This document shows positions 9,226 through 17,847 of a stretch of DNA of 45,357 nt, piece after piece; position 1 is the first letter of the stretch; the number at the start of each line of letters is the position of its first letter. Position numbers and translations under genes: made by a program. The stretch covers positions 1-45,357 of the forward strand of contig DYPD01000016.1 of the NCBI GenBank assembly GCA_020720115.1, written 5' to 3'. This stretch comes from Thiomargarita sp. (GTDB lineage Bacteria; Pseudomonadota; Gammaproteobacteria; Beggiatoales; Beggiatoaceae). Under the pieces are notes generated by a model. That model searched no databases, had not been told where the DNA came from, and saw nothing but the letters and a program-made list of their open reading frames with translations.

Positions 9226-9747
9226 CTATTCGGCTTGGGTCATGAGCAAATACACTTGCGCGAGGAGTTGCGTGTCTAGCAGCGCACCGTGTTTATCGCG
9301 CTGCTGGGTATCAATGCGGTAGCGGCGGCATAAGCCGTCTAGGCTGTTGTCTACGCCGGGATGTTTGGCGCGGGCGAGTGCGAGGGTGTCAAATACGGTG
9401 CAGTAGCGTTCGATAGTGCCCCAAGGATTGGGTAAGCGGGCTAATTCATGGTTTATAAAACCCACATCGAAAGCGGCATTGTGGATAATTAATTCACTGC
9501 CTTTAATGAATTGCATGAAGTTTTCTACTATGTCAGCAAACAAGGGTTTGTCTTGCAGAAATTCATTTTGAATGCCGTGTATGGCAAGCGCACCAGGATC
9601 AATGGGGCATTCTGGATTGAGATAGGTGTGAAAGTGTTGATCGGTGATTTCTCGATCTATGATTTCAGTACACCCTATTTCAATAATCCGGTGTCCCTCA
9701 GAAGGTGCAAGCCCGGTGGTTTCTGTGTCTAGTACAATATGTCTCAT
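9226..9747 (-). CDS. dnaQ: DnaQ, DNA polymerase III epsilon (proofreading exonuclease), short form
   Basis: 3'-5' exonuclease of the DEDDh family, the proofreader of the replicative polymerase. All five catalytic residues are visible: Asp7 and Glu9 (LDTETTG), Asp94 (HNAAFDVGF), His153 and Asp158 (KHGALLDTQ). At 173 residues it ends right after the exonuclease fold (LLAQVYLLMTQAE). The E. coli protein (243 aa) continues with a beta-clamp-binding peptide, a flexible linker and the segment that binds the alpha subunit. Those are absent, and only 50 bases separate the stop from cmoB, too little to hold the missing tail in any frame. It either binds alpha in another way or a second epsilon exists elsewhere. 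It lies between rnhA and cmoB on the same strand. Confidence 0.93.
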   Translation of the reverse strand: MRHIVLDTETTGLAPSEGHRIIEIGCTEIIDREITDQHFHTYLNPECPIDPGALAIHGIQNEFLQDKPLFADIVENFMQFIKGSELIIHNAAFDVGFINHELARLPNPWGTIERYCTVFDTLALARAKHPGVDNSLDGLCRRYRIDTQQRDKHGALLDTQLLAQVYLLMTQAE

Positions 9748-9798
9748 CTTGCTGGTCTCGTTTTAGAACCTCATTAAAGCTTTTAGCGGCTTGGGTTC

Positions 9799-10269
9799 TT
9801 AGGCTGTTTCGCGTAATCCTTCCAAACCGGCACGCGCTAGTTGATCGGCGATTTCGTTTTCTGTGTGCCCAGCATGTCCTTTAACCCAGTGCCAGTGCAT
9901 CTCATGTTGTTGTGCAGCCGCTTGGAGGCGCTGCCAGAGGTCTTGATTTTTCACCGGTTTTTTATCTGCCGTGCGCCAGCCACGCTGTTGCCATTGATGA
10001 ATCCATTGGGTAATACCTTGGCGCAAATACTGGGAATCTGTGGTTAAGTCCACACGGCAGCGGCGTTTGAGGCTTTCGAGTGCCATTATAGCCGCCATTA
10101 ATTCCATGCGGTTATTGGTGGTATTGGCTTCGCCGCCTTGTAAGCGTTTTTCTTGGTCTTTGTAGCGCAGTAAAGCGCCCCAGCCGCCGGGTCCGGGATT
10201 GCCGCTACAAGCGCCGTCGGTAAAGGCTTCCACCCGCTGTAGGCTGGATGAGGTGTGGTTTTCAATCAT
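9799..10269 (-). CDS. rnhA: RNase HI
   Basis: RNase HI removes RNA from RNA-DNA hybrids such as Okazaki primers and R-loops. The 156-residue protein matches the E. coli size (155) and shows the four acidic catalytic residues: Asp18 ([18 protein letters not shown]), Glu56 (NNRMELMA), Asp78 (LTTDSQYL) and Asp142 (NEIADQLA), plus the basic handle region ([15 protein letters not shown]). The start at 10269 was chosen because its ATG overlaps the upstream methyltransferase stop as ATGA, implying translational coupling, and because it gives the normal family length. The open frame runs further upstream only as a shadow of the methyltransferase. Confidence 0.97.
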   Translation of the reverse strand: MIENHTSSSLQRVEAFTDGACSGNPGPGGWGALLRYKDQEKRLQGGEANTTNNRMELMAAIMALESLKRRCRVDLTTDSQYLRQGITQWIHQWQQRGWRTADKKPVKNQDLWQRLQAAAQQHEMHWHWVKGHAGHTENEIADQLARAGLEGLRETA

Positions 10270-11033
10270 GATTTTGTCTGTCTTGCTGTGGGACTGGCGG
10301 TCTGGCTGGCGGCGCCAATCAGGTTTTTGTCTTTGGCAGCACCTAATAGCCAGTGCGGACGCACGCGGGGCATGTAGAGGCGGCGTTTTTTTGCCAGCAA
10401 CACATACACGCCGCCCAGCGGCAACCAGCGCCGTTCGATAGCGCCTAGCCAGCCCAAGGTGCGCATCAGGTGCGGATTTTGGAACGGGGGGCTGAAGCAA
10501 CAAGCCTGTTGGCTAAGGATTTCAAAGCCGAGCAGGGATAACCAATCTTTGACTCGCATTAAGGCGAGAAATTGGGCGTTCCAGGGCGGTTGGTGCCGGT
10601 GTTTGAATAATCGCCACAGTCCCCACCAGCCCAACGGATTAAAGCCGAGTAATAACAGATGCCCTTCCGCCACCAGAATGCGCTCGGTTTCGCGCAAAAT
10701 GCCGTGTGAATTGCCGGAAAATTCTAGCACATGCGGCAACAGCACCAGGTCTACGCTGTCGGCAGCAAACGGCAGTGCATCCGCTTCTGAATGCAGCCCA
10801 CAAATGTCAGGCAACGCGGGTAATTCGGGCACTGATACCAAACATTGATGCCCAAGGCGCATCCCTTGTAATAATTGCCCTTGTCCTACGCCGCCGATTT
10901 GCAGTGCATGAAAGCCAAATAATTGCGGATAGAGGCTTTGTAACAGGTGCTGTTCTTCGCACAACACCTGTTGCCCAAGGACGCTATGGGCAAACCAATG
11001 CACAGGATGCGACGGCGGAGGGGATGAGATCAT
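10266..11033 (-). CDS. YafS-like SAM-dependent methyltransferase
   Basis: Class I methyltransferase, 255 residues. A degenerate SAM-binding motif I ([12 protein letters not shown]), a segment [20 protein letters not shown] (motif II/III region) and the conserved '[16 protein letters not shown]' block are typical of the family whose E. coli member YafS lies next to rnhA and dnaQ. The substrate is not known. The C-terminus is basic and low in complexity. It is the first gene of the leftward unit leading into rnhA, dnaQ and cmoB, and its TGA overlaps the rnhA ATG. The family call rests on sequence pattern and on synteny. Confidence 0.85.
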   Translation of the reverse strand: MISSPPPSHPVHWFAHSVLGQQVLCEEQHLLQSLYPQLFGFHALQIGGVGQGQLLQGMRLGHQCLVSVPELPALPDICGLHSEADALPFAADSVDLVLLPHVLEFSGNSHGILRETERILVAEGHLLLLGFNPLGWWGLWRLFKHRHQPPWNAQFLALMRVKDWLSLLGFEILSQQACCFSPPFQNPHLMRTLGWLGAIERRWLPLGGVYVLLAKKRRLYMPRVRPHWLLGAAKDKNLIGAASQTASPTARQTKS

Positions 11034-11157
11034 TAAAATATCCGTGAAACGGCGGGTGCGGTATGATAGTCAAACAAGCGCGGGATGGGGCGCAAGTATA
11101 CACGAAAAATCCCAGCCACCTTATTCGTATAGGCTCTCATTCCAACAGGCTTTGCAC

Positions 11158-11646
11158 ATGCAAGAGATTTCATCCGATGTTCCCCAGGTAGAATGCGAAT
11201 TACTGGATGTCAACGGGCTGCCAGTGACAGTGCGCATTGATAAAGCCCAGGCGTTGCAATTGTTGCAGCACTTTCGCCGCACCTTTGCGTGGCAAATTCA
11301 CTGGCAAGCGCCCGCCACCGCACAACCTGCGGTTGCGCTGGATTTGGAAAACTTCACGCAGCAGGTGTTGAGCGCCGCCACTACCGTGCTGCCCGCCGGA
11401 CGTTTTGGGCAGCAGCAGGTGTTTATTAACCATGCTTGGCGAGCATGGCAAAATTCTGGCGGACATTTGGGCTTGGCGGAGTTCAAACATTGGCTTTCCA
11501 TTGCTCAAGGTGCGGGGCTTTTACAACTCAGTTGTGCTGCCTTGATGGAAACGCTCAATGCCGTAGATTTGATGCAAAGTGAAATCACCAGCGAGACTGA
11601 TCCGGTCTACCATTTCATTGTTCTAGCGGATGCACAAGCTGTCTAA
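11158..11646 (+). CDS. unrecognised 162-aa protein upstream of the helicase-nuclease gene
   Basis: No family is recognised. The start is uncertain: a GTG at 11044 opens the same frame, but the first 38 residues from it look non-coding and lie close to the divergent methyltransferase promoter region, so the ATG at 11158 (MQEISSDVPQ) is preferred. The product is soluble, without signal peptide or membrane segment. The N-terminal half is beta-like (ECELLDVNGLPVTVRIDKAQ) and the C-terminal half is helical with aromatic residues (INHAWRAWQNSGG, HWLSIAQGAGLLQLS, LMETLNAVDLMQ). It ends 41 bases before the large helicase gene on the same strand, so the two are probably co-transcribed and may act together; this is inference. 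Confidence 0.65.
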   Translation: MQEISSDVPQVECELLDVNGLPVTVRIDKAQALQLLQHFRRTFAWQIHWQAPATAQPAVALDLENFTQQVLSAATTVLPAGRFGQQQVFINHAWRAWQNSGGHLGLAEFKHWLSIAQGAGLLQLSCAALMETLNAVDLMQSEITSETDPVYHFIVLADAQAV

Positions 11647-11687
11647 GTCAGTGTACAGTTTAGAGAGCTATTTTTAACCCAGTTCTG

Positions 11688-14600
11688 ATGACCATGCTTC
11701 TTTCGCAACTCCAACAACGCTTAAGCACGCAAGTCGGGCACAGCAATCTGCTGCGCCTGCGCTTAAGTGCAACAGCGCGGCTGCTCGATTGCCGTCAGCT
11801 TGAGCAACTCAGCAAAGGGTTGTCACGGCAACTCATCTACACGCTGATGAATAGCAAAGCAACGGTCAATTGCGATTGCCCCGACACCGCGCATCCGCTT
11901 TACGAACTCCTGGATAAGCGCATCCGCCGCCAAGCAGAGTTGGCGCAACGCGAGACGGGCGTTCACGCGCTCTGGCTGGGGTATCCGCTGCTGTATTTGT
12001 TGCCGCCCGACGGTGATCCTGAGCAAGCGGTGCTGGCGCCGTTGCTGCTACTGCCAGCCAACATCAGCCCTAATGTGCGCAAACAAGGACAATTACGCAT
12101 CAAACGCGACAGCGAAGCGGGTGCGGTGCGGGCTAACCCGCTACTGTGGGCGTGGGTACGGCGCCATTATCAGATTCAACTACCGCACCCTGAGCCATCT
12201 GGTGCTGGGCAATCCGGCTTAGATTGGGCGGGGCTACATAGCTTTTTGGAACAATGCGCCAACTGCTTTAGCCAAGCACCGCGCATTGACATCGAATCCA
12301 CGCTGGTCAGCGTACCGGCGCTGAAAAGCCCGCGCAAATCCCCTAGCCTGATCAACGCCGCTGTGCTCGGCTATTTTCATTGGCCTAACGCTTCGCTGCT
12401 GTCTGATTTGGAAGCGCTGCAACAACAGGATTTAAGCGACAGTCTGCTCAACGGCTTGCTGGCGCGTCAGCATCCAGCGCCGATTCCGCCGCTGCCCGCG
12501 CCACCAGAAGCGGATCGTTTTTGGGTTTCGGACGCGGATTTTTCGCAAATGCAGGCGGTTTGGCAAGCGCGCCAAGCGCCTGGCTTAGTGATTCACGGAC
12601 CGCCTGGAACGGGCAAATCCCAAACTATTGTCAACATCATCGCCGACAGCCTTGCACACCAGCAGTCAGTGCTGATGGTGTGCCAAAAGCAAGCGGCGTT
12701 GCAGGTGGTGCATGGGCGTTTGCGCGACGCGGGTTTAGCGCCCCTGTGCCTGCATGTGCGTGACGCCGACGCCGACCGCCAAAGCCTGTTCCGTGATCTG
12801 CGTGCGCAAGTAGATGCCTTGCCCACGCAAACAGAAAATCAAGAAATACAGTTGCTTAGCCACAAACGTAACCAATTAGCGCAACAGATCACACGCTTAG
12901 AAATTGCCCTGGATAAGCACGCGCAAGCGGTGCATGTGCCACACAGCAAGCTGCTCATCAGCTACCGGGAAATGCTCGCGCAAAGCGCGGCGCTCAGTCA
13001 GCGTTTTCCGCACTTGCGCACTTTGCCCAGTGTGCAAAAGCAACTAGACGGCATCTCTGCGCCCGAACTGGACGCCCTGGCGGAAAAAATCCTCACCCTT
13101 GGGCATTTGTATGCGCAAGCCGATCCGCACCGCAATCCCTGGTATTGGCGTCAGCCGGATTGCCGCTTAAACGATCATTTGCTGTCGTTGGTCAAGGGCG
13201 CTTTAGCCGAATTGCGCGAACGCAACGCCCAACATTTAGCGCATCTGGATGCCACCCCGCCGCTGGTGCTGCCCGAAAAACTCGCGGCTTTTCCCGATTT
13301 TATGCAGCGCATCATGCAAGCCACCGAGCAATTCCAGGCTGCGCCGGTGCAAGCCACAGAAAATCCTGAAGTTTCGCCCAATGCTGAAGTGATCAAAGCC
13401 TGGTGGCAAGCCATACGCCACAGCAATCAGCGCGTGCTGCAATGCCATTTGGATGCTTGCGCAACGGCGCTGAAACTCGCAGAAGAAGTGGAAAATCATT
13501 GGTTTACCCAGCCCGCGCCAGTACCCACTCAGGAAAGCCACTGGCAGCAACACTACCGCGCCCATCACCAAGCAGATTTGGATGCTCTGGAACGCCACGC
13601 CCGCGCCCTGTTGCGCTATGACGGTGCGTGGTGGCGCTTGTTGTTGCCAGCGTACCACCAAGCACGGCGCGCCTTGCAAGCCCTGACGCCAGCGGGTTCG
13701 TCGCCGCGCCAAACCGCGGAAAATCTATTGCAGTTCATTCAACGCGATAGGCTGCTTACGCGCTTGAACTATAGTTGCCAAACTCTAATCCCTGGTGTGC
13801 TTTTTCCCAGCGATAAAAGCACCACGCCGGAACAGCAAACGCGCTTTTTGCGCCAAGCACAAAGCGCCTTGCACAGCATTCTCTGGTTGCGCGAGCAAGA
13901 ACAAGCGCAGCCTTGGCTCACGCCGCTGTTTGACGGCATGATGCAAAACCCCGCCAGTGGTTGGACAGCGTTGCAACAGCAATTTAGCCAAGGGCTGCAA
14001 CGCTTGCCATTGGCAGAGCAACTGCTGCAAAGCGTCGGCAAATTGCAAACCTGGTTACAACCTTCAGCCTTGGAAACGCCTAAACGCCTGGTGCGCGAAG
14101 GCAAGGATTTAGCCCCTTGGTTGCAAACCTTAGAACAAGGTTTAAGCAGCTTTCCCGCGCTCTTGAGCCTGGAGGCTGAGCGCCAAAGCCACAGCGGTTT
14201 ATTGCGCGGCTTGCTGCAAGCTTTGGAAAATTATGAACAAGAACGCCGCAATCCGCACTTGCTGGCAGGTGCGGGCGAAAAGCTACCGCAGCCACCAGAT
14301 AGTTTGACGCAAGAAACCTATGGGCAATGGTGGGACGCTTTGTTGCGTTTTAGCGCCTTACAAAGTGCGCTCAACCGTTGCTTGCAAGAGTCGCCCAGTT
14401 TGCAAGCCCTAACGCCGCAAGCCCATGCGGATACGGTGGAAAAACTTGAACAGGCGTTGCACGCCAAACGCGCTCTGGAAGCTGAATACATTTTGCACAC
14501 CTGGTTGCAAGCACAAGCGCCGTTGCGCTCGCGCCCTTGGAAGCGGATTTTTCAACTGCGAGCCAGCCGCAATAGCGCCGCCAACCGGATGCGCGAAGCG

Positions 14601-16070
14601 GTGGCGGCGGGTTTGGAGGAAGGTTTGCTGCATTTGCGTCCTTGTTGGTTGACCAATCCAGAAACCGCCGCGCAGATTTTCCCGTTGCTGCAACACTTGT
14701 TTGACCTGGTAATTTTTGACGAAGCCTCGCAATGTCCGTTAGAGCAAGCCTTGCCCATTATCCATCGCGGACAACGGCTGATCGTTTGCGGCGACGAGAA
14801 ACAATTACCGCCCACAGGCTTTTTTATGGCGCACTTGGAAGAAACGGAAGACACAGCAACGCTTACTGAGGACGACAACAGCGGCGAGTTTGCCGCCGCT
14901 CCTGCGCTCAGCAGCGAGATCGATCCCTATTTGCTCCACGCCGAAGACTTGCTTGCCGCAACCAGCGGGCATTTGCGCGAAACCTATTTGCGCGTGCATT
15001 ATCGCAGCACCGATCCGCTGTTGATTGCCTTCAGCAACCAGGCTTTCTATCATGGCTTGTTGGAAGTGCCGCCAGCAAATCGCGCCCTGCCTTTTGACCC
15101 GCAACAAGCTAACAGCCCCTTGCGTTTTCAGGCAGTGAATGGCGTCTACGACAAGCGCCGTAATCTGGCAGAAGCCGAGCAAGTCGTTGCCCGCTTGCAA
15201 GAACATTGGCTCAATGACAGCACACCGCCCAGTATCGGCGTGATTACCTTTAACCAGGTGCAGCGTGATTTGATTGAAGACCACATCAGCGCTCGCTGTC
15301 AAACTGACCCAGCCTTTGCCAGCGCCTACCAGCGCGAAGTGGCACGCGGAGCGGATAGCCAAGGACAAGGTTTTTTTGTGAAAAATCTGGAAAATGTGCA
15401 GGGTGACGAGCGCGACCTGATCATTTTCAGCACCACGTTCGGCACAGACCCGCAAGGGCGTTTTTATCGGCGGTTTGGTCCCCTGGGCGCCAGCGGCGGC
15501 GAACGGCGCTTAAATGTCGGCATCACCCGCGCTAAACAGGGCATTGAATTGCTCTGTAGCCTGCCGTTGCAAGACATGACCGACACGGACGCGCCGCAAG
15601 ACAGCCTCACGCCTGCGGCTTATTTGCAGCTTTATTTGCAATATGCGCAAGCCATTAGCAACGGTGACACTGTGCTGGCGCATCAAATTTTGCAGCGCCT
15701 TGATAGCGGACCCAGCAATAAACCCCAGCAGTGTGGTGCGCCAGCGGCGCTTTTGCAGGACATTCAAGCGCACCTTGCCGACTGGGGCTACAGCTCGCAA
15801 TTATGTTTAGGCAGCCCCAGCTTGGGGCTGGATATTGCTGTGCAACAGCCGGAAAAACACGATTTTTTATTAGGCATTGAGTGCGACGGCGGAGTGTATT
15901 TCCGCGAACGCGACAACCAGTTACGCGAAATCTGGCGCGTGCGTCTGCTACAAAGGCACGGCTGGCAATTGCACCGCATTTGGAGCGAACGCTGGTGGAA
16001 TGCCAAAAACACCGAATTGGAAAAATTAAAGCAACGCTTAGAAGCCGCGCAACGGACAACAGGTGCTTAA
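11688..16070 (+). CDS. SF1 helicase fused to a PD-(D/E)XK-like nuclease domain (COG1112-like)
   Basis: A 1460-residue cytoplasmic protein. The N-terminal ~1-250 resembles DUF4011 ('LAPLLLLPANI' near 120). SF1 helicase motifs follow: Walker A GPPGTGKS (Lys310); a long helical insertion ~380-980; motif II VIFDEASQCPLEQA (Asp1011, Glu1012); motif III CGDEKQLPPTG; motif IV region LRVHYRSTDPLL; motif V QGDERDLIIFSTTFG; motif VI RRLNVGITRAKQGIEL. The C-terminal ~1350-1450 carries a Vsr/DUF559-like nuclease pattern: LDIAV (Asp1382), LGIECDG (Glu1398, Asp1400), then 'RLLQRHGWQLHRIWSERWW', as in MTES_1575-type domains. ATP-driven translocation coupled to cutting is the expected activity. Such proteins are frequent in defence islands, but the target is unknown. 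All core motifs look intact. Confidence 0.9.
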   Translation: MTMLLSQLQQRLSTQVGHSNLLRLRLSATARLLDCRQLEQLSKGLSRQLIYTLMNSKATVNCDCPDTAHPLYELLDKRIRRQAELAQRETGVHALWLGYPLLYLLPPDGDPEQAVLAPLLLLPANISPNVRKQGQLRIKRDSEAGAVRANPLLWAWVRRHYQIQLPHPEPSGAGQSGLDWAGLHSFLEQCANCFSQAPRIDIESTLVSVPALKSPRKSPSLINAAVLGYFHWPNASLLSDLEALQQQDLSDSLLNGLLARQHPAPIPPLPAPPEADRFWVSDADFSQMQAVWQARQAPGLVIHGPPGTGKSQTIVNIIADSLAHQQSVLMVCQKQAALQVVHGRLRDAGLAPLCLHVRDADADRQSLFRDLRAQVDALPTQTENQEIQLLSHKRNQLAQQITRLEIALDKHAQAVHVPHSKLLISYREMLAQSAALSQRFPHLRTLPSVQKQLDGISAPELDALAEKILTLGHLYAQADPHRNPWYWRQPDCRLNDHLLSLVKGALAELRERNAQHLAHLDATPPLVLPEKLAAFPDFMQRIMQATEQFQAAPVQATENPEVSPNAEVIKAWWQAIRHSNQRVLQCHLDACATALKLAEEVENHWFTQPAPVPTQESHWQQHYRAHHQADLDALERHARALLRYDGAWWRLLLPAYHQARRALQALTPAGSSPRQTAENLLQFIQRDRLLTRLNYSCQTLIPGVLFPSDKSTTPEQQTRFLRQAQSALHSILWLREQEQAQPWLTPLFDGMMQNPASGWTALQQQFSQGLQRLPLAEQLLQSVGKLQTWLQPSALETPKRLVREGKDLAPWLQTLEQGLSSFPALLSLEAERQSHSGLLRGLLQALENYEQERRNPHLLAGAGEKLPQPPDSLTQETYGQWWDALLRFSALQSALNRCLQESPSLQALTPQAHADTVEKLEQALHAKRALEAEYILHTWLQAQAPLRSRPWKRIFQLRASRNSAANRMREAVAAGLEEGLLHLRPCWLTNPETAAQIFPLLQHLFDLVIFDEASQCPLEQALPIIHRGQRLIVCGDEKQLPPTGFFMAHLEETEDTATLTEDDNSGEFAAAPALSSEIDPYLLHAEDLLAATSGHLRETYLRVHYRSTDPLLIAFSNQAFYHGLLEVPPANRALPFDPQQANSPLRFQAVNGVYDKRRNLAEAEQVVARLQEHWLNDSTPPSIGVITFNQVQRDLIEDHISARCQTDPAFASAYQREVARGADSQGQGFFVKNLENVQGDERDLIIFSTTFGTDPQGRFYRRFGPLGASGGERRLNVGITRAKQGIELLCSLPLQDMTDTDAPQDSLTPAAYLQLYLQYAQAISNGDTVLAHQILQRLDSGPSNKPQQCGAPAALLQDIQAHLADWGYSSQLCLGSPSLGLDIAVQQPEKHDFLLGIECDGGVYFRERDNQLREIWRVRLLQRHGWQLHRIWSERWWNAKNTELEKLKQRLEAAQRTTGA

Positions 16071-16112
16071 GCAGCATTTATTGAATCGCATTTTCAGCAA
16101 AGGAGTTATCTG

Positions 16113-16583
16113 ATGAATAAATCCAGGTGGGCGTATGTTTGTTTAGGGCTATCTATCAATGCGGTAGCGGCTGAGGTGGGTGTGAGCCTTGAAGGTATCA
16201 GTATTTTGGGCGCACAACGCTATGCCTTTGTCAGTTATAAAAATCAATCCTTTCGTGTCGCACCCAATGACCAGGTTGACGATTGGTTGGTGGTGAAAAT
16301 TGAGCCAAGAGCGATTTTTGTGCGCAATGTGAAAGACGAAAAAGGCGTTGAACAAAAAATTGACATGGATAACGTAACCGCCGAACCTTTAGTGGTCGCT
16401 CCACAGCCTTTAACCCCCGCAGCACCTGTGTTGCCAATGCCAACCTCAGCCGGACTGCCAGAGGCAAAACCCGCCCCAGCTTTTCAGCCCAGGGTGATTA
16501 AAGATGAAGATATTCCGCCTGGACATAGGCGCGTGCGCACACCTTTTGGCGATGTATTGGTCAAAGATGAGAACGCTAAATGA
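16113..16583 (+). CDS. exported periplasmic protein with a GspC/PilP-like segment
   Basis: The 156-residue protein has a signal peptide (MNKSRWAYVCLGLSINAVAA, likely cleaved after AVAA) and a strong ribosome binding site (AAAGGAGTTATCTG before the ATG). The following ~20-85 region (GISILGAQRYAFVSYKNQ, FRVAPNDQVDDWLVVKIEP, AIFVRN) recalls the beta-rich homology regions of type II secretion GspC and type IV pilus PilP proteins. A Pro/Ala-rich linker ~90-125 leads to a short C-terminal block (IPPGHRRVRTPFGDVLVKDE). It lies 42 bases after the helicase gene but is unlikely to be functionally linked to it. No secretion or pilus genes are nearby, so the similarity is tentative. Confidence 0.75.
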   Translation: MNKSRWAYVCLGLSINAVAAEVGVSLEGISILGAQRYAFVSYKNQSFRVAPNDQVDDWLVVKIEPRAIFVRNVKDEKGVEQKIDMDNVTAEPLVVAPQPLTPAAPVLPMPTSAGLPEAKPAPAFQPRVIKDEDIPPGHRRVRTPFGDVLVKDENAK

Positions 16584-16666
16584 CCAACGGTGGCAAAAGA
16601 GGGTTTCAGCGTTTGCATAAAATGATGTATTTTGCTTTAGAATGTTTCGAGTCATCGCCCAACGCC

Positions 16667-16690
16667 CTTGAGTTTGGTTCACCACTCAAG
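16667..16690 (+). terminator. weak stem-loop between two exported-protein genes
   Basis: CTTGAGT (16667-16673) and ACTCAAG (16684-16690) form a 7-bp stem with a 10-base loop, followed by TTTCTC. It could be a weak terminator or attenuator after the gene ending at 16583. The stem is short and AT-containing, so the call is low. Confidence 0.3.
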
Positions 16691-16749
16691 TTTCTCATCC
16701 ACGAAAACGCCATTATCTTCAACAACCTGAAAACGAGAGGATGTTTCCT

Positions 16750-17841
16750 ATGAGTAAAAAAACCATTATCGCCAGCCAAATGCTGGCATTAGCCGCCGCC
16801 GGTAAATTGGCAGTACAGTCCACCGCCGTATCCGCTGAAGTGATGGATAGCGGTACTAAATTAGGCAATGCTGCCCAAGCTGAAAAAGACCCAAACCAAG
16901 TACCTCGTATGCGCATGGATGAGTTCTGTACGCCTTTAGATGTGTGCTCACCGCCTACCGAAGATTTTGTGAAGGATTTTGACAGCACTGATTTTTCCGG
17001 TAGCAAATTCGGCGCACGCCGTGCTGATAGTGGCGGCAAAACCCCCGTTGCTGATCCGGTACAAAAACCTCAGTATTTTGCCTCTAACGGGATCATTTTT
17101 GCTGGTGACATCAATGACTTTGGTGATGGCGGTCCGCGTCCCAAAATTGATTTCATTATCAGCAACGTACCTAACAAACCGATGGATATGTTTTTGTTGT
17201 ATTCAGACCGTCCTTTTGGTAAAAAAGCCCCGGGCAAAGATGGTAAACCTACGAGCGACGCGCCTGAAGATGGCACGACCGCACCTATGTTTGCCAATCC
17301 ACAAGGCAGTGGCGCATTAGGCATTCCTTTGCTAGACGCCACTGGCAATTTAGAGCCTAATCTGAAATTCATTACCGGTATTCGTGCTGAACCGATCAAA
17401 CCCGTACCTGGCTTTGACGCTGATGGCAATGGTCAGTTTGACTTGAGCGCACCGCTGGGTAGTTTGCCTACGCAATTGCGCACCGTAGTTTTGACGGTGA
17501 ATTTAGACAAACTGAGCGACCTGGTGACACAGGGAAAAGTACCGCAAAACGTGTTCTTCCAAGTGGCCGCTTTCCCAGTGGGTCCTGATGGCGCACCTGC
17601 TATTGACTTCACCAAAGCCCTGTACTCTGACGTGGATCAGTTCATCATCGAAATCCCAGGTGACAACGGCGATATGGCTTCTGATCCAGGCACTAAAGGC
17701 GGCGCAGCCTCTAGTTCTTCTAGCGGTAAATCGGGTTCAAGCAGCACAGGTTCTACCAGCGCGGGCGGCAAGGGCGGTTCAACAACTACGCCTTCAACTC
17801 CTAGCACCGGTACTGGTACTTCTACTTCCACTGGTAAATAA
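16750..17841 (+). CDS. exported protein with Ser/Gly/Thr-rich C-terminal tail, function unknown
   Basis: 363 residues from the ATG at 16750. GAGAGGA at 16734-16740 sits about nine bases upstream, which favours this start over the ATG at 16741. The N-terminus has two lysines, a hydrophobic Ala-rich core and a probable cleavage site after AVSA (residues ~30-33). The mature protein has two close cysteines (FCTPLDVCSPP), an Asp/Gly-rich segment (FAGDINDFGDGGPRPK) and a calcium-loop-like DADGNGQFD. The last ~45 residues are low-complexity Ser, Gly and Thr with scattered Lys. No family is recognised. The tail resembles a flexible surface linker. The GNAT gene starts six bases after the stop, suggesting one transcript. 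Confidence 0.8.
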   Translation: MSKKTIIASQMLALAAAGKLAVQSTAVSAEVMDSGTKLGNAAQAEKDPNQVPRMRMDEFCTPLDVCSPPTEDFVKDFDSTDFSGSKFGARRADSGGKTPVADPVQKPQYFASNGIIFAGDINDFGDGGPRPKIDFIISNVPNKPMDMFLLYSDRPFGKKAPGKDGKPTSDAPEDGTTAPMFANPQGSGALGIPLLDATGNLEPNLKFITGIRAEPIKPVPGFDADGNGQFDLSAPLGSLPTQLRTVVLTVNLDKLSDLVTQGKVPQNVFFQVAAFPVGPDGAPAIDFTKALYSDVDQFIIEIPGDNGDMASDPGTKGGAASSSSSGKSGSSSTGSTSAGGKGGSTTTPSTPSTGTGTSTSTGK

Positions 17842-17847
17842 GTCATT

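Noticed and set aside
10270-10503. N-terminal extension of the rnhA frame
   Set aside because: It lies inside the C-terminal part of the real methyltransferase gene, has no support in the RNase HI family, and the ATGA overlap fixes the start at 10269.
11044-11157. GTG-started extension of the 162-aa gene
   Set aside because: It begins 11 bases from the divergent gene, reads like non-coding sequence and would occupy the likely promoter region.
14805-15455. 216-codon open frame on the minus strand
   Set aside because: Antisense to conserved helicase motifs, with no ribosome binding site and no family pattern.
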